Shown: positions 25,129-35,616, counted from the first letter of the stretch. The stretch: 64,000 bases of DNA from Corynebacterium glyciniphilum AJ 3170 (GCF_007673095.1 NZ_VDYZ01000014.1:1-64000), one strand, 5' to 3'. Made by a program: numbers and translations. The notes: a model not told the origin generated them from the sequence alone.

Positions 25129-27721
25129 AGGCCGCGCCGTCAAGCGACTGTCCGCGATCGCGGACCAGGTCATCGCCAAGGAGGACGAGTACTCCGCCCT
25201 CTCGGATGAGGAACTGCAGGGCAAGACCGCCGAATTCCGCGCTCGTCTCGAGAAGGGTGAGAGTCTCGACGACATCCTTCTCGAGGCTTTCGCCACGGCC
25301 CGCGAGGCATCGTGGCGCGTCTTGGGTCAGAAGCACTACAAGGTGCAGGTCATGGGTGGTGCCGCCCTGCACTGGGGGTATGTCGCCGAGATGAAGACCG
25401 GTGAGGGCAAGACCCTGACCTGTGTGCTCCCCGCCTACCTCAACGGGTTGTCTGGCAAGGGTGTCCACGTCGTCACGGTCAACGACTACCTCGCCCGGCG
25501 TGACTCGGAGTGGATGGGCCGTGTCCACCGCTTCCTCGGTCTCGACGTGGACGTCATCTTGTCCGGCAAGCGTCCGGCCGACCGCCGCAAGGCCTATGCC
25601 GCCGACGTCACCTACGGGACGAACAACGAGTTCGGTTTCGACTACCTGCGTGACAACATGGCACACTCCCTGGACGACCTGGTCCAGCGTGGGCACAACT
25701 ACGCCATCGTCGACGAGGTCGATTCGATCCTCATCGACGAGGCACGTACGCCCTTGATCATCTCAGGCCCGGTGTCCGGGTCATCCCAGTGGTTCACCGC
25801 TTTCGCGCGCATCGTGCCGAAGATGACACTGGACATCCACTACGAGGTCGACCCGAAGAAGAAGACCGTGGGTGTCAAGGAGGAGGGCGTCGAGTTCGTC
25901 GAGGACCAGCTCGGCATCGACAACCTCTATTCGCCGGAGCACTCCCAGCTGGTCAGCTACCTCAACAACGCCATCAAGGCCAAGGAGCTGTTCACCAGGG
26001 ACAAGGACTACATCGTCCGCAAGGGTGAGGTCGTCATCGTCGATGAATTCACCGGGCGCATCCTCGACGGACGCCGTTACAACGAGGGCATGCACCAGGC
26101 GATCGAGGCGAAGGAGGGCGTGGAGATCAAGAACGAGAACCAGACCCTCGCCACGGTGACCCTGCAGAACTACTTCCGCCTGTACGACAAGTTGGCCGGT
26201 ATGACCGGTACGGCGGAGACCGAGGCCGCGGAGCTGAAGTCGATCTACAAGCTTGACGTCGCGGCGATCCCCACCAACAAGCCCAACCAGCGCCACGACA
26301 ACATCGACCTGGTGTACAAGACCCAGGAGGCGAAGTTCGAGGCTGTCGCCGAGGACATCGCCGAGCGTGTCGAGAAGGGCCAGCCGGTGCTGGTCGGCAC
26401 GACCTCTGTGGAGCGTTCCGAGTACCTGTCGAAGCTCCTGCAGGCCCGCCATATCCGCCACAACGTGCTCAACGCCAAGCAGCACGAGAAGGAGGCCGAG
26501 TTCGTCGCGCAGGCCGGTCGTCTCAAGGCCGTCACGGTGGCGACGAACATGGCGGGCCGTGGTACCGACATCGTGCTCGGTGGCAACCCGGACATCATCT
26601 GCGACCTCACGTTGCGTGAGCGTGGCCTCGACCCCGTCGAGGATCCCGAGGCGTACCAGGAGGCCTGGGACGAGGAGATCGTCAAGGCCCGCCAGAAGTC
26701 GAAGGAAGAGGCAGAGAAGGTCTGCGAGGTCGGTGGTCTGTATGTGCTGGCCACGGAGCGTCACGAGTCCCGGCGTATCGACAATCAGTTGCGTGGCCGC
26801 TCGGCGCGCCAGGGCGACCCGGGGGAGACCAGGTTCTACCTGTCGATGCGTGACGATCTGATGACCCGCTTCGTCGGACAGACGATGGAGAACCTCATGA
26901 CCCGGCTCAACGTGCCGGACGACATGCCCATCGACTCGAAGATGGTCACCAACGCGATCAAGGGCGCGCAGTCGCAGGTGGAGAACTCCAACTTCGAGAT
27001 GCGCAAGAACGTGCTGAAGTACGACGAGGTACTCAACGAGCAGCGCAAGGTCATCTACCGCGAGCGTCGTCAGATCCTCGAGGGCGAGGACATCGCCTCC
27101 AACGTCCGCACCATGATGGACGACACCATCGCCGCCTACGTCGACGGCGCCACCGCCGAGGGATACGTGGAGGACTGGGACCTCGACGAACTCTGGTCCG
27201 CGTTGGACTCGCTCTACGGCCCCTCGGTGACCTCCACCGAGCTGATCGACGGCACCGAGTACGGTTCCGCCGGTGAGCTGACCGCTTCTCAGCTGCTGCG
27301 TGCCCTGCAGGAGGACGCCCACAAGCTCTACGACGAGCTGGAGGAGTCCGTCACCTCCGTCGGTGGCGAGGAGCAGATGCGCGGCATGGAGCGCGGTGTG
27401 GTGCTCAACGTCGTCGACCAGAAGTGGCGCGAGCATCTCTACGAGATGGACTACCTCAAGGAGGGCATCGGCCTGCGCGCCATGGCGCAGCGTGACCCGT
27501 TGGTCGAGTACCAGCGTGAGGGTGGCGACATGTTCGGCCGGATGAACGACGGCATCAAGGAGGAGACGATCCGTCAGCTCTTCCTCGTGCGTAAGCAGCT
27601 CAAGGCGAAGGAGCCGGAGCAGGCAGAGGGACCGTTGAACGTCGACGACCCGGCCGACACCCGGACGTCCCAGGAGCAGGAGCAGCAGAAGTCGGTGCCG
27701 AAGACCATCATCGGCGGCTAG
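25094..27721 (+). CDS. secA: preprotein translocase ATPase SecA (SecA1)
   Basis: 875 residues, the housekeeping Sec motor pushing unfolded preproteins through SecYEG. DEAD motor with Walker A MKTGEGKT, Walker [15 protein letters not shown], the preprotein crosslinking domain, NBD2 with [13 protein letters not shown] and [17 protein letters not shown], then helical wing and scaffold domains. The C-terminal zinc domain of proteobacterial SecA is absent; the protein ends in a Gln/Glu linker and TIIGG, usual for actinobacterial SecA1. GTG start with AAGGGA 10 nt upstream. Confidence 0.96.
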   Translation: MLGLSKILRLGEGRAVKRLSAIADQVIAKEDEYSALSDEELQGKTAEFRARLEKGESLDDILLEAFATAREASWRVLGQKHYKVQVMGGAALHWGYVAEMKTGEGKTLTCVLPAYLNGLSGKGVHVVTVNDYLARRDSEWMGRVHRFLGLDVDVILSGKRPADRRKAYAADVTYGTNNEFGFDYLRDNMAHSLDDLVQRGHNYAIVDEVDSILIDEARTPLIISGPVSGSSQWFTAFARIVPKMTLDIHYEVDPKKKTVGVKEEGVEFVEDQLGIDNLYSPEHSQLVSYLNNAIKAKELFTRDKDYIVRKGEVVIVDEFTGRILDGRRYNEGMHQAIEAKEGVEIKNENQTLATVTLQNYFRLYDKLAGMTGTAETEAAELKSIYKLDVAAIPTNKPNQRHDNIDLVYKTQEAKFEAVAEDIAERVEKGQPVLVGTTSVERSEYLSKLLQARHIRHNVLNAKQHEKEAEFVAQAGRLKAVTVATNMAGRGTDIVLGGNPDIICDLTLRERGLDPVEDPEAYQEAWDEEIVKARQKSKEEAEKVCEVGGLYVLATERHESRRIDNQLRGRSARQGDPGETRFYLSMRDDLMTRFVGQTMENLMTRLNVPDDMPIDSKMVTNAIKGAQSQVENSNFEMRKNVLKYDEVLNEQRKVIYRERRQILEGEDIASNVRTMMDDTIAAYVDGATAEGYVEDWDLDELWSALDSLYGPSVTSTELIDGTEYGSAGELTASQLLRALQEDAHKLYDELEESVTSVGGEEQMRGMERGVVLNVVDQKWREHLYEMDYLKEGIGLRAMAQRDPLVEYQREGGDMFGRMNDGIKEETIRQLFLVRKQLKAKEPEQAEGPLNVDDPADTRTSQEQEQQKSVPKTIIGG

Positions 27722-27728
27722 GTCCGGC

Positions 27729-28250
27729 TCAGATCAGGGTCACCGTCTCGATACGCCACTGTCCGTCGTAGCGTGAGAGGTGGCCGGCGACGGCGCGAAC
27801 CCGGTTACCGTGGGCGACGCTGGCAGTGAACGTCAGCCGTTCGCGGTGGGTGGGCGGCAGGTGGACGCTCAGCACCCGGGACGCGGTCTGTGGTGGGGTG
27901 GCACCGGGTCCGGGGCGGGCATCGCGGATCCTGCCACGCAGGTCGTCGGCGACCCGTGGTGAGAACGGACCTTTCCGGAGGACGGACACCGGACGACGCC
28001 CGTCGAGGACCTCCAGCCAGACCCCCACGAGCATGCCGACGCGGGAACGCACCGCAGGAGCGGGCGGAATGTCGTCGGACGGAGGCGGGGTCGTGCTGTT
28101 GTCCTGGCCCCGTCCCGTCCCGGAGTTCTCCGCCGCCTCGACCACGGGCACCGGGCGGCGGAGATAGACCAGCCCAGGCACCGCCTCGTACCGCGTCTTC
28201 ACTGGTGTCGCAGGTGTCTTTTCGTCGGTGTTCCCCGGTACAGCCCCCAT
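27729..28250 (-). CDS. Rv3235-like protein (DUF6459 type)
   Basis: 173 residues from ATG 28250, 8 nt after TATCAT; the longer frame to 28280 would begin upstream of the transcript start. The N-terminal 75 residues are Pro/Thr-rich and disordered. The C-terminal domain carries VRSRVGMLVGVWLEVLDGRRPVSVLRKG as the family-like core (split here by a helix and a GRRP turn) and ends in strands. Conserved near secA in mycobacteria. Soluble, function unknown. It converges with secA with only 7 bp between stops. Confidence 0.65.
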   Translation of the reverse strand: MGAVPGNTDEKTPATPVKTRYEAVPGLVYLRRPVPVVEAAENSGTGRGQDNSTTPPPSDDIPPAPAVRSRVGMLVGVWLEVLDGRRPVSVLRKGPFSPRVADDLRGRIRDARPGPGATPPQTASRVLSVHLPPTHRERLTFTASVAHGNRVRAVAGHLSRYDGQWRIETVTLI

Positions 28251-28258
28251 GCTCGACG

Positions 28259-28264
28259 ATGATA
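28259..28264 (-). promoter_or_regulatory. -10 box of a leaderless promoter (TATCAT, minus strand)
   Basis: TATCAT on the minus strand, 8 nt before ATG 28250. Confidence 0.5.
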
Positions 28265-28277
28265 GCGCCCAGCGTGG

Positions 28278-28283
28278 CACAAT
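28278..28283 (+). promoter_or_regulatory. -10 box of a leaderless promoter (CACAAT)
   Basis: CACAAT, 7 nt before the ATG at 28291; no Shine-Dalgarno. Confidence 0.45.
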
Positions 28284-28290
28284 GTGAGAT

Positions 28291-28701
28291 ATGCGAGCAT
28301 TGATTGTGGACTACTGTGGCGTCCTCGACGGAGCGGAGGAGGACCGTCGTCGCTGGCGCAAGGTCCTTACCGCGGCCAGGGACGCCGGCTATGGAACGGC
28401 GATCCTCTCGAATGATCCGGGTGGTCCGGGTGCTGACCCGATCCGTACATGGCAGGAGGCCGGGTACGTCGACACCGTCGTGCTCTCGGGTGAGGTCGGT
28501 GTGGACAAACCCGACCCCGAGATCTTCATGATCACCGCCGACCGGCTCGAGGTGGACGTGAGTGACTGCATCCTCGTGGATGACTCGATCCTCAACATCA
28601 AGGGCGCGGTGGAATCCGGGTTGATCGGTGTGTACTACCAGCAGTTCGACCGTGCAATCGTGGAGATCTCCGGGCTGCTCGGGCTGGAAGGGACCTACTA
28701 G
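28291..28701 (+). CDS. HAD-family hydrolase, small
   Basis: 136 residues, short for a HAD enzyme. Motif I is VDYCGVL, where the usual DxDxT/V nucleophile pair is replaced by D-x-C, so the second catalytic Asp is missing. Motif II LSND and motif III KPDPEIF are present, with motif IV ILVDDSILNIKGA. Loss of the second Asp argues against normal phosphatase activity. It is followed after 1 bp by the DUF6912 gene, so the two are probably co-translated. Confidence 0.78.
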   Translation: MRALIVDYCGVLDGAEEDRRRWRKVLTAARDAGYGTAILSNDPGGPGADPIRTWQEAGYVDTVVLSGEVGVDKPDPEIFMITADRLEVDVSDCILVDDSILNIKGAVESGLIGVYYQQFDRAIVEISGLLGLEGTY

Positions 28702-28702
28702 G

Positions 28703-29209
28703 ATGCGCGTCTTCGTCCCCGCTACCTTCGACATGCTCGGGACCCTCGCCCGTGACGGGCAGATGCCCGTGCGCTCCGGGATCGGTTTCGCCCTCACTCC
28801 TGCACTGCGGGAGTTCTACACGGCGGGTGACGACGAGGAGATGTCGTACGCGGCATTCCTCGAAGCGGCCCGGGCGTCCCTCCGCCTGCTGGGCATCGGT
28901 GACGAGGAACGTTTCCCGCACCGGCGGGTCGTGGTCTCTGTTGACCTGGACGACGGCGCCGTCACCCCGGATCCGGACAAGGGGGAGTCCGTCGTCCGGT
29001 TGGACTCGCCGGTGATCTCGGTGGACGACCTGGCCGCGATCCACGTCGATGACGAGGGGAATGAACCCGCCACGGCGGCGGCGATCGACGCCGTCGACGC
29101 TGCCGACCTCGGCGACGAGGACGCGGAGATCACCCTCGGCGACTGTGAGGACAACCTGATGAGCTGGTACGACTCCCGCGAACTCGGGGTGCTCGTGGAC
29201 CTGATGTAG
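28703..29209 (+). CDS. DUF6912 family protein
   Basis: 168 residues from ATG 28703, one base after the HAD stop. N-terminus MRVFVPATFDMLGTLARDG, then FALTPALREFY, EMSYAAFLEAARASLRLLG, RRVVVSVDLDD and a C-terminal ELGVLVDLM. Acidic and soluble, with no signal peptide. Conserved in mycolata next to the HAD protein; function unknown. Confidence 0.75.
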   Translation: MRVFVPATFDMLGTLARDGQMPVRSGIGFALTPALREFYTAGDDEEMSYAAFLEAARASLRLLGIGDEERFPHRRVVVSVDLDDGAVTPDPDKGESVVRLDSPVISVDDLAAIHVDDEGNEPATAAAIDAVDAADLGDEDAEITLGDCEDNLMSWYDSRELGVLVDLM

Positions 29210-29224
29210 GTGCACGCGAAAGAA

Positions 29225-29258
29225 GGCCCGCACCACCGGCGAACCGGAGGAGCGGGCC
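29225..29258 (-). terminator. katG terminator (convergent gap)
   Basis: GGCCCGC (29225-29231) pairs with GCGGGCC (29252-29258), with an inner CCGG-CGAA-CCGG stem. On the minus strand it is followed by TTCTTTC, so it mainly serves katG. Confidence 0.7.
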
Positions 29259-29285
29259 GTCTGCACGTCCGGAGACGCGGTGGCG

Positions 29286-31568
29286 TCAGCCGTGCAGGTC
29301 GAAACGGTCGGCTTCGGTGACCTTGGTCCAGGCGACGACGAAGTCGGCGATGAACTTCTCTGCCGCGTCATCGCTGGCGTAGACCTCTGCCTGGGCACGC
29401 AGCTCGGAGTTTGACGCGAAGACCAGGTCGGCCCGCGTGCCGGTCCACTTCTCTTCGCCGGTCTCACCGTCGGTGCAGCGGAACACGGTGGCGTTGTCGT
29501 CGGTGGCGACCCAGTCGTTGCCGAGTTCCAGGAGGTTGACGAAGAAGTCGGTGCTGAGCACACCGGGACGGTCCGTGAGGACACCGTGGCCGGTGGAACC
29601 GTAGGTGGCTCCCAGGACGCGCAGGCCGCCGACGAGCACGGTCATCTGCGGGGCAGTGAGCCTCAGCAGGTCAGCCTTGTCGATGAGCAGGTGTTCGGCG
29701 GGGATGTCGAGGTCGGCGTCCTGGTAGTTGCGGAACCCGTCGGCCTGCGGCTCCAGGTAGGAGAAGGACTCGACGTCGGTCTGGTCCTGGGCGGTGTCCA
29801 CCCGGCCCGGCGTGAAGGGGACGGACACGTCGGTGCCGGCGTCGGCGGCGGCCTTCTCGATGGCGGCGTTACCCGCCAGGATGATCAGGTCGGCCAGGGA
29901 CAGGTGCCGCGGGGCGTTGTTCTCGTTGAAGTCGTTGCGGATCGACTCCAGCGCCGTCAGTACCTCGGCGAGACGGGCGGGTTCGTTGGCCTCCCAGCTG
30001 CGCTGCGGTTCCAGGCGGATCCGGGCGCCGTTCGCTCCACCGCGGAAATCCGTCCCACGGAAGCTCGATGCTGACGCCCAGGCGGTCTTCACCAGCTGGC
30101 TGACGCTGAGCCCGGAGTCGAGGACGGTCTTCTTGAGCGCCTCGACGTCCTGGGGCGTGACGGGGTCGCCTTCGGCGTCGGGCAGCGGATCCTGCCAGAT
30201 GAGGTCCTCGTCGGGGACCTCCGGGCCCAGGTACCGTGACTTCGGTCCCATGTCACGGTGGGTCAGCTTGAACCATGCGCGGGCGAAGGCGTCGTTGAGG
30301 GCGTTCTGGTCGTCCTTGAAGCGGCGGGAGATCTTCTCGTAACTCGGGTCGACGCGCAGGGAGATGTCTGTGGTCAGCATGCGCGGTTCACGGCGTCCTG
30401 CGGAATGCGCCATGGGGACCATGTCCGCTCCGCCACCGTCCTTCGGACGCCAGTGGAAGTGCCCGCCTTCGCCCGTGGTGAGCTCCCACTCGTAGGCGAA
30501 GAGGATGTGGAAGAACTCGTTGTCCCACCGGGTGGGGTGGTAGGTCCACGTGACCTCGAGGCCGGAGGTGATCTGGTCGTCGCCCTTGCCCTCGCCGTGG
30601 TGGTTCTGCCACCCCAGTCCCTGGCGGTCCAGAGAGGCCTCCTCGGGGTCAGGGCCGACGTTGTCCGCGTTGTCGGGTGCCGCACCGTGGGTCTTGCCGA
30701 AGGTGTGGCCACCGGCGATGAGCGCGACGGTCTCCTCGTCGTTCATGCCCATCCGGCCGAAGGTCTCGCGGATGTCGTGGGCGGCGGCGGCCGGGTCGGG
30801 GTTACCTTCCGGCCCCTCCGGGTTGACGTAGATCAGGCCCATGGTCGTGGCGCCGAACGGCTTCTGCAGGTCGCGGGAGGTGTCGTTGGTGCCGCTGTAG
30901 CGGGCGTCGGTTCCGAGCCAGTCGGTCTCGGAGCCCCAGTAGACGTCCTCGGGCTCCCAGACGTCCTCACGGCCACCGCTGTAGCCGAAGGTCTCGAATC
31001 CCATGGACTCGAGGGCGACGTTACCCGCCAGGATCATCAGGTCACCCCACGAGAGGTTCTGTCCGTACTTCTTCTTCACGGGCCACAGGACCCGACGTGC
31101 CTTGTCCAGCCCCACATTGTCCGGCCAGCTGTTCAGCGGGGCGAAGCGCTGCTGACCGGCGCCGCCACCACCACGGCCGTCGTGCGAGCGGTAGGTGCCG
31201 GCCGAGTGCCAGGCCATGCGGATGATCAGGGGGCCGTAGTGACCGAAGTCTGCCGGCCACCATGACTGCGAGGTGGTGAGGACCTCCTCAATGTCCTTCT
31301 TGACCTGGGGAAGGTCCAGCTGGCTGAATGCTTCGGCGTAGTTGAAGTCGGCCGGGGTGGGGCGGACCTCCTGGGGGTTGTGCGCCAGCAGGCGGACGTT
31401 CAGGCGCTTCGGCCACCACCGCTGGTTCGCATTCCCTTCAGTAGGGAGGGGGAGTCGGGAACCCTGGGCTTCGCCGCGCTCGGCCTGGGACTCCTGCGGC
31501 GCGTGGCCACCTTGCGGGGTGTGGCCGCCGCCGTGGGCGACGGGGCAGCCGGACATCGGGTCAGTCAT
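29286..31568 (-). CDS. katG: catalase-peroxidase KatG
   Basis: 760 residues from ATG 31568 (AGGAGA upstream). Bifunctional haem enzyme destroying hydrogen peroxide. Distal Arg/Trp/His in [11 protein letters not shown]; the Trp-Tyr-Met adduct partners in that motif, in [14 protein letters not shown] and in GRMGMNDEE; proximal His in [11 protein letters not shown]. The loop ITSGLEV holds the Ser matching M. tuberculosis Ser315. The C-terminal half is the usual inactive duplicate. The start overlaps the furA stop by 8 bp. Confidence 0.95.
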   Translation of the reverse strand: MTDPMSGCPVAHGGGHTPQGGHAPQESQAERGEAQGSRLPLPTEGNANQRWWPKRLNVRLLAHNPQEVRPTPADFNYAEAFSQLDLPQVKKDIEEVLTTSQSWWPADFGHYGPLIIRMAWHSAGTYRSHDGRGGGGAGQQRFAPLNSWPDNVGLDKARRVLWPVKKKYGQNLSWGDLMILAGNVALESMGFETFGYSGGREDVWEPEDVYWGSETDWLGTDARYSGTNDTSRDLQKPFGATTMGLIYVNPEGPEGNPDPAAAAHDIRETFGRMGMNDEETVALIAGGHTFGKTHGAAPDNADNVGPDPEEASLDRQGLGWQNHHGEGKGDDQITSGLEVTWTYHPTRWDNEFFHILFAYEWELTTGEGGHFHWRPKDGGGADMVPMAHSAGRREPRMLTTDISLRVDPSYEKISRRFKDDQNALNDAFARAWFKLTHRDMGPKSRYLGPEVPDEDLIWQDPLPDAEGDPVTPQDVEALKKTVLDSGLSVSQLVKTAWASASSFRGTDFRGGANGARIRLEPQRSWEANEPARLAEVLTALESIRNDFNENNAPRHLSLADLIILAGNAAIEKAAADAGTDVSVPFTPGRVDTAQDQTDVESFSYLEPQADGFRNYQDADLDIPAEHLLIDKADLLRLTAPQMTVLVGGLRVLGATYGSTGHGVLTDRPGVLSTDFFVNLLELGNDWVATDDNATVFRCTDGETGEEKWTGTRADLVFASNSELRAQAEVYASDDAAEKFIADFVVAWTKVTEADRFDLHG

Positions 31569-32040
31569 GGATCTTCTCCTGAGTGTGGGTCTGGGTGTGG
31601 GTGTTCTCGGTGGCCGCGCAGTCGGTGCAGATGGCGCGGAACATGACCTCGGCCGAGAGCACGGTGTGCATACCGTGACCGTCAGCAGGGGTAAGGCAGG
31701 GGGCGTGGCCGACGACGCATTCGACGTCCTCGAGCCGTCCGCACACCACACACTGGATGTGGTGGTGGTTGTCCTCCCGGTTCGTCTCGAAGCGGGCTGC
31801 GCCGGCGCCGGGGAGGTCGATGCGGCGGAGGAGGCCGCGTGCGCTCAGATCGTTCACGACATTGTGGACGGACTGCATGGAGACCGTGGGGAGCTCCGCA
31901 CTGATACCGGAGTGCACTTGTGCGGCGGTGCTGTGCGGATGGTCGTGCAGGTACCGCAGGGAGGCGACGCGGCCCGGTGTGGCGCGGAGGCCGAGTTGTC
32001 TCACCTGCTCTGCCCAGGATGCTGTCGGATCTGTGCGCAT
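31561..32040 (-). CDS. furA: Fur-family regulator (FurA/PerR-like)
   Basis: 159 residues. Winged-helix region ([39 protein letters not shown]) and a dimerisation domain with metal ligands [13 protein letters not shown] and AICTDCAA. The His-rich tail ([10 protein letters not shown]) is low complexity. In mycobacteria FurA represses furA-katG and peroxide relieves it; the same order and overlap are seen here. The ATG at 32040 follows TACGGT by 6 nt. Confidence 0.9.
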   Translation of the reverse strand: MRTDPTASWAEQVRQLGLRATPGRVASLRYLHDHPHSTAAQVHSGISAELPTVSMQSVHNVVNDLSARGLLRRIDLPGAGAARFETNREDNHHHIQCVVCGRLEDVECVVGHAPCLTPADGHGMHTVLSAEVMFRAICTDCAATENTHTQTHTQEKIHD

Positions 32041-32046
32041 GTCTAC

Positions 32047-32075
32047 ACCGTACCGTCAGTTTTTAACCTTCACAA
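32047..32075 (-). promoter_or_regulatory. furA promoter, TTGTGA-N17-TACGGT (minus strand), leaderless
   Basis: -35 TTGTGA (32070-32075) and -10 TACGGT (32047-32052) on the minus strand with a 17-bp spacer; the ATG is 6 nt further. An AT-rich tract (32080-32100) lies behind the -35 and could hold the FurA operator. Confidence 0.65.
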
Positions 32076-32134
32076 CTTTGAATAAATAAAAATAGATTGG
32101 TATTGGTTGTGCTGCTGGTCCGGGGCGCATCGCT

Positions 32135-32140
32135 TAAGCT
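32135..32140 (+). promoter_or_regulatory. -10 box of a leaderless promoter (TAAGCT)
   Basis: TAAGCT, 6 nt before ATG 32147. Confidence 0.45.
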
Positions 32141-32146
32141 CGAGCC

Positions 32147-32515
32147 ATGGGATTGTTCAGCAAGAAGCGTGCGCCTGTGGATGAGACAGTCGACGTGACG
32201 ACTCCGTTCGTGTTCAGGGTCGGTGACGTATTCACGATTGCCGGCAGGGGGAGGATGTTCACCGGGACGGTGGGGTCCGGTGCCGTCGCCGTGGATGCCC
32301 CGGCGACTCTGCTGGTCGGTGACCGCGCCCTGCCTGCGCAGGTCAAGCGACTGGAATCCCGTAAGCGCAGGAATCCTGTCGTGCTCATCGCCGGTGATGT
32401 CGGCGCGATCGAGCTTGCGGGTGTCGACACCAACGACCTGCCGCTGCGCGTCTACGGCGGTCAGATGATCGTGGACGACAGGGCATTGCGGGGAGCGGTC
32501 ATCCGGTCCCGGTAG
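32147..32515 (+). CDS. hypothetical protein with EF-Tu domain 2-like barrel
   Basis: 122 residues. After a basic N-terminus (MGLFSKKRAPV) the sequence looks like a translation-factor beta-barrel: FRVGDVFTIAGRGRMFTGTVGSG, then LVGDRALPAQVKRLESRKRR and AGDVGAIELAGV. Such barrels occur alone in some Actinobacteria. No catalytic residues and no signal peptide. Leaderless start, divergent from furA. Function unknown. Confidence 0.7.
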   Translation: MGLFSKKRAPVDETVDVTTPFVFRVGDVFTIAGRGRMFTGTVGSGAVAVDAPATLLVGDRALPAQVKRLESRKRRNPVVLIAGDVGAIELAGVDTNDLPLRVYGGQMIVDDRALRGAVIRSR

Positions 32516-32536
32516 TCGCTCGACGGTCTGAGGTAG

Positions 32537-33559
32537 TCACATCTCCCAGTCGTTGTTGCTGCGCAGTGCACTGAGCAGGGAGCGCACGGCAGCGACGCGG
32601 CGGGCGCTCGCACCGGTCAACGTGTCGAGCGCGCATTCGGGGTCGGCCGGTGGCCCGGCGTGGGTACATCCCCGTGGGCAGTCCTCGATGACATCCCCCA
32701 GGTCCTCGAACACGCCGATCACCGTGTCCGGATCCACGTGGGCCAGCCCGAAGCTGCGGATACCGGGGGTGTCCACGATCCACCCGGCGTCGGAGCCCCC
32801 GGGGAGACGCAGTGCGACCGACTGGGTCGAGGTGTGACGTCCCTTCCCGACGCCGGACACCACACCGGTCTCGCGGTCCGCGCCGGGCACGAGTCTGTTC
32901 ACCAGGGTGGATTTCCCGACACCGGAGTGGCCGATCAGTGCGGTCAGGTGCCCGGTGACCACATCGGTCACCGGTGCGAGCACGTCTTCGACGCCGCCGA
33001 GGATGACCTCGACATCCAGTGCCTCGAACTCCGCGGCGAAGGCGGCGGGGTCGGCAAGGTCGGACTTGGTCAGACACAGGACGGGCCGTAGGCCTCCGAC
33101 GAAGGCTGCGATGAGTGCGCGCTCCACGAAACCCGACCGCGGGGGAGGGTCTGCCACTGCGGTGACGATCAGCAGCTGGTCGGCGTTGGCCACGACGATA
33201 CGTTCGTAGGGGTCGGTGTCGTCCGCCGTGCGGCGCAGGACCGTGGACCGTTCCTCCAGGCGGACGATGCGGGCCAACGTCCCGTCACGGCCCGACACGT
33301 CGCCGACGACGGCGACCCTGTCACCGACGACGACGGGGGTCCGTCCCAGTTCCCGGGCGCGCATGCAGATCGCCGGAGGGGCGTCCGGGGTGCTTCCGTC
33401 GATGACCACGCCCCAGCGTCCGCGGTCCTTCGTGACGACCATGCCGGTCCGGGCTTCCTTGTGGTCCGGTCGGTCCTTCGTCCTCGGACGGGTCCCTCTG
33501 CCCGGACGCACCCGGATATCGGACTCGTCGTACTGCCGCCTGCCGCTGGATCGTGCCAT
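32537..33559 (-). CDS. rsgA: ribosome small-subunit-dependent GTPase A
   Basis: 340 residues from ATG 33559, 8 bp after the aroA stop; the longer frame runs into aroA and is rejected. A 45-residue basic N-terminus, an OB domain, then a circularly permuted GTPase (G4 LTKSDL, G1 IGHSGVGKSTLVN, G3 DTPGIRSFG) and a C-terminal zinc-binding segment (CPRGCTHAG, PECAL). RsgA helps 30S maturation. Co-transcribed with aroA as in mycobacteria. Confidence 0.93.
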   Translation of the reverse strand: MARSSGRRQYDESDIRVRPGRGTRPRTKDRPDHKEARTGMVVTKDRGRWGVVIDGSTPDAPPAICMRARELGRTPVVVGDRVAVVGDVSGRDGTLARIVRLEERSTVLRRTADDTDPYERIVVANADQLLIVTAVADPPPRSGFVERALIAAFVGGLRPVLCLTKSDLADPAAFAAEFEALDVEVILGGVEDVLAPVTDVVTGHLTALIGHSGVGKSTLVNRLVPGADRETGVVSGVGKGRHTSTQSVALRLPGGSDAGWIVDTPGIRSFGLAHVDPDTVIGVFEDLGDVIEDCPRGCTHAGPPADPECALDTLTGASARRVAAVRSLLSALRSNNDWEM

Positions 33560-33567
33560 CAGTATGC

Positions 33568-34851
33568 TCAGCCCTCGACCATCTGCGTCCACCGCAGGTC
33601 GAAGTCCGGCATTGTCTTGGACGTGGTGGCTATGTCCTCCACCAGGACATCCGGTGTCACCAGGCCCAGGACAGCTCCCGCGGTGGCCATCCGGTGGTCG
33701 GCGTAGGTGTGCCAGACCCCGCCCCTCAGTGGTTGCGGGTCGATGACCAGTCCGTCCTCGGTCTGGGTGACGACGCAGCCGAGCGAGGACAGTTCGCGCT
33801 GCAGGGCGGCGAGCCGGTCGGTCTCGTGGCCACGGAGATGGGCGATACCGGAGAGGTGGCTGCGACCGTCGCTGAGGGCGCACAGGGCGGCGACGGTGGG
33901 GGTGAGCTCACCGACGTCGTGCAGGTCCCAGCTGATCCCGTGCAGGTGTCCCCCGGGATTCCCGCTCACCTCGAGGACACCGTCATGGGTGTGGTGTTCG
34001 ACGGTCGCCCCCATGTCCTGCAGGATCACCCGGAACTGGTCGCCGGGCTGGGAGGTCGTGACAGGCCAGTCGGGGATCCGGACGGTGCCGCCTGTGACAG
34101 CGGCTGCGGCGAGGAACGGTGTCGCATTCGACAGGTCCGGTTCGACGGCCCAGTGGCGGCCCTTGACCGGCCCCGGGCGCACCGTCCACCGGTTGAAGGC
34201 GACGTCGACGTGCACGCCGGCGGCCCGCAGCATCTCCACGGACATCTCGACATGCGGCAGGCTGGGGATCGCCGTCCCGGTGTGGACGACGGTCACACCC
34301 TCATCGAAACGCGCGCCCGCGAGCAGGAGCCCGGAGACGAACTGCGAGGACGCGGAGGCGTCGATGTGGACCTCGCCACCGCGCAGCCCTCCGGTGCCCG
34401 TGACCCGGAACGGGAGGGGACGTTCCGGGTCGCCGGACCCGGTGACGTGGGCACCCAGGGCGTCAAGGGAGTCCAGCGTGCCACCCATGGGGCGCTTCTG
34501 TGCGGCGTCGTCGGCGGTGAAGAGGACCTCCCCGTCCGCCAGTGCCGCCACCGGCGGCAGGAAACGCAGGACGGTGCCCGCGAGACCGCACTCGAGTTCG
34601 GCACCGTGCAGGTCACCCGGGATGACGGTGAAGGTGTCACCGTCGACGGTGATGGAGGCCCCCATGGCGCGCAGGGCGTCCGCCATCAGGTCGGTATCGC
34701 GGCTGCGCAGGGCACCGTCGATGACGCTCGGACCGTCCGCCAGGGCGGCGAGCACCAGGGCACGGTTGGTGATCGACTTCGACCCGGGGACAGACACGGT
34801 CGCGGACACGGGGGAGGAGGCCACGGGAGCAGGCCACAGTTCGGCGGTCAT
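33568..34851 (-). CDS. aroA: 3-phosphoshikimate 1-carboxyvinyltransferase (EPSP synthase)
   Basis: 427 residues from ATG 34851. GATAAT (34859-34864, minus strand) lies 7 nt upstream and overlaps the earlier ATG at 34860, so the later ATG is favoured. Motifs: [58 protein letters not shown] and [16 protein letters not shown]. Sixth step of the shikimate pathway, joining shikimate-3-phosphate and PEP. The glyphosate-loop region resembles class I enzymes (GTVLRF rather than GNAGTA), as in other corynebacteria. Confidence 0.93.
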   Translation of the reverse strand: MTAELWPAPVASSPVSATVSVPGSKSITNRALVLAALADGPSVIDGALRSRDTDLMADALRAMGASITVDGDTFTVIPGDLHGAELECGLAGTVLRFLPPVAALADGEVLFTADDAAQKRPMGGTLDSLDALGAHVTGSGDPERPLPFRVTGTGGLRGGEVHIDASASSQFVSGLLLAGARFDEGVTVVHTGTAIPSLPHVEMSVEMLRAAGVHVDVAFNRWTVRPGPVKGRHWAVEPDLSNATPFLAAAAVTGGTVRIPDWPVTTSQPGDQFRVILQDMGATVEHHTHDGVLEVSGNPGGHLHGISWDLHDVGELTPTVAALCALSDGRSHLSGIAHLRGHETDRLAALQRELSSLGCVVTQTEDGLVIDPQPLRGGVWHTYADHRMATAGAVLGLVTPDVLVEDIATTSKTMPDFDLRWTQMVEG

Positions 34852-34858
34852 GGGCGCC

Positions 34859-34864
34859 ATTATC
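34859..34864 (-). promoter_or_regulatory. -10 box of a leaderless promoter (GATAAT, minus strand)
   Basis: GATAAT on the minus strand, 7 nt before the aroA ATG at 34851; it decides the start over the ATG at 34860. Confidence 0.55.
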
Positions 34865-34897
34865 CCACGCGACGGCCCGGCGGTGGTCGAACGGAGG

Positions 34898-34903
34898 TAG
34901 TTT
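34898..34903 (+). promoter_or_regulatory. -10 box of a leaderless promoter (TAGTTT)
   Basis: TAGTTT, 7 nt before the SRAP ATG at 34911. Confidence 0.5.
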
Positions 34904-34910
34904 CGGTGCC

Positions 34911-35597
34911 ATGTGCGGACGCTACGTGATGTTCAGTACCACCGAGACGATCCTCGCGGCGACGTCCCGGATCGTCGGTGAGCAGGTCGGGATGGTGGGT
35001 GACGGTGGTGCGTTCGCGCCGAGCTGGAATATCGCGCCCACCCACACTGTCGGGGTCCTGAGACGTTTCGCTGGTTCAGTGACCCTGGGGCCGGCCTCCT
35101 GGGGTTATCCGGCACCGTGGCATAGCGGCACGGTTCTGTTCAACGCCCGCGGGGAGACCGTGTTCGAGAAGAACAGTTTCCGTGGGTCAGCCCCGTGTCT
35201 GTTCGTCATGGACGGTTGGTACGAGTGGAAGGACCGGCAGCCCTACTACGTCAGTTCCCGGGCAGACGCGGCACACGGTCCCATGGTGGTCGCCGGGCTG
35301 TGTCGTCCCGGACACGGTGCGGACCGGGAGCGTCTGGAGGCCACCATGGTGACGACGGCGTCGGTGGCGCCGGTCGACTGGCTGCACGACAGGATGCCGC
35401 GGGTGCTCGGTGCCGGGTCTGCCGGCATGCAGCAGGCGGTGGCGTGGCTCGACGGTTCAGACGACGACCGTCGGGCCCTGGCCGCGTCGTCACCGGCGGA
35501 CGATATCCTCGGGACGCTGCTGGTCCGCGAGGCTGACCGCCGGGTCGGAAATGTAGCTGTGAACTGCGTAGAACTGCTCGGCGACGCGGGAAGGTAG
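34911..35597 (+). CDS. SRAP (SOS response-associated peptidase) family protein
   Basis: 228 residues. Cys2 (MCGRY) is the residue that, after Met removal, bonds covalently to abasic sites in single-stranded DNA. The other conserved sites are present in slightly varied form: [15 protein letters not shown] (more often NARSET/NARAET), GWYEWK and HDRMPR. Homologous to YedK/HMCES, which shields abasic sites at replication forks. Leaderless start; divergent from aroA with 59 bp between start codons. Same place as Rv3226c. Confidence 0.9.
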   Translation: MCGRYVMFSTTETILAATSRIVGEQVGMVGDGGAFAPSWNIAPTHTVGVLRRFAGSVTLGPASWGYPAPWHSGTVLFNARGETVFEKNSFRGSAPCLFVMDGWYEWKDRQPYYVSSRADAAHGPMVVAGLCRPGHGADRERLEATMVTTASVAPVDWLHDRMPRVLGAGSAGMQQAVAWLDGSDDDRRALAASSPADDILGTLLVREADRRVGNVAVNCVELLGDAGR

Positions 35598-35616
35598 CGG
35601 GGGACTAGGATGGGTG

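Noticed and set aside
25781..27436. 551-codon open frame on the minus strand
   Set aside because: Antisense to secA; Leu/Val/Asp/Gly/His-rich translation typical of the reverse of a GC-rich gene.
34852..34860. ATG 34860 as the aroA start
   Set aside because: It overlaps the GATAAT -10 box; ATG 34851 is at the expected transcript start.
33553..34929. 458-codon open frame on the plus strand
   Set aside because: Antisense to aroA; the minus frame has all EPSP synthase motifs.
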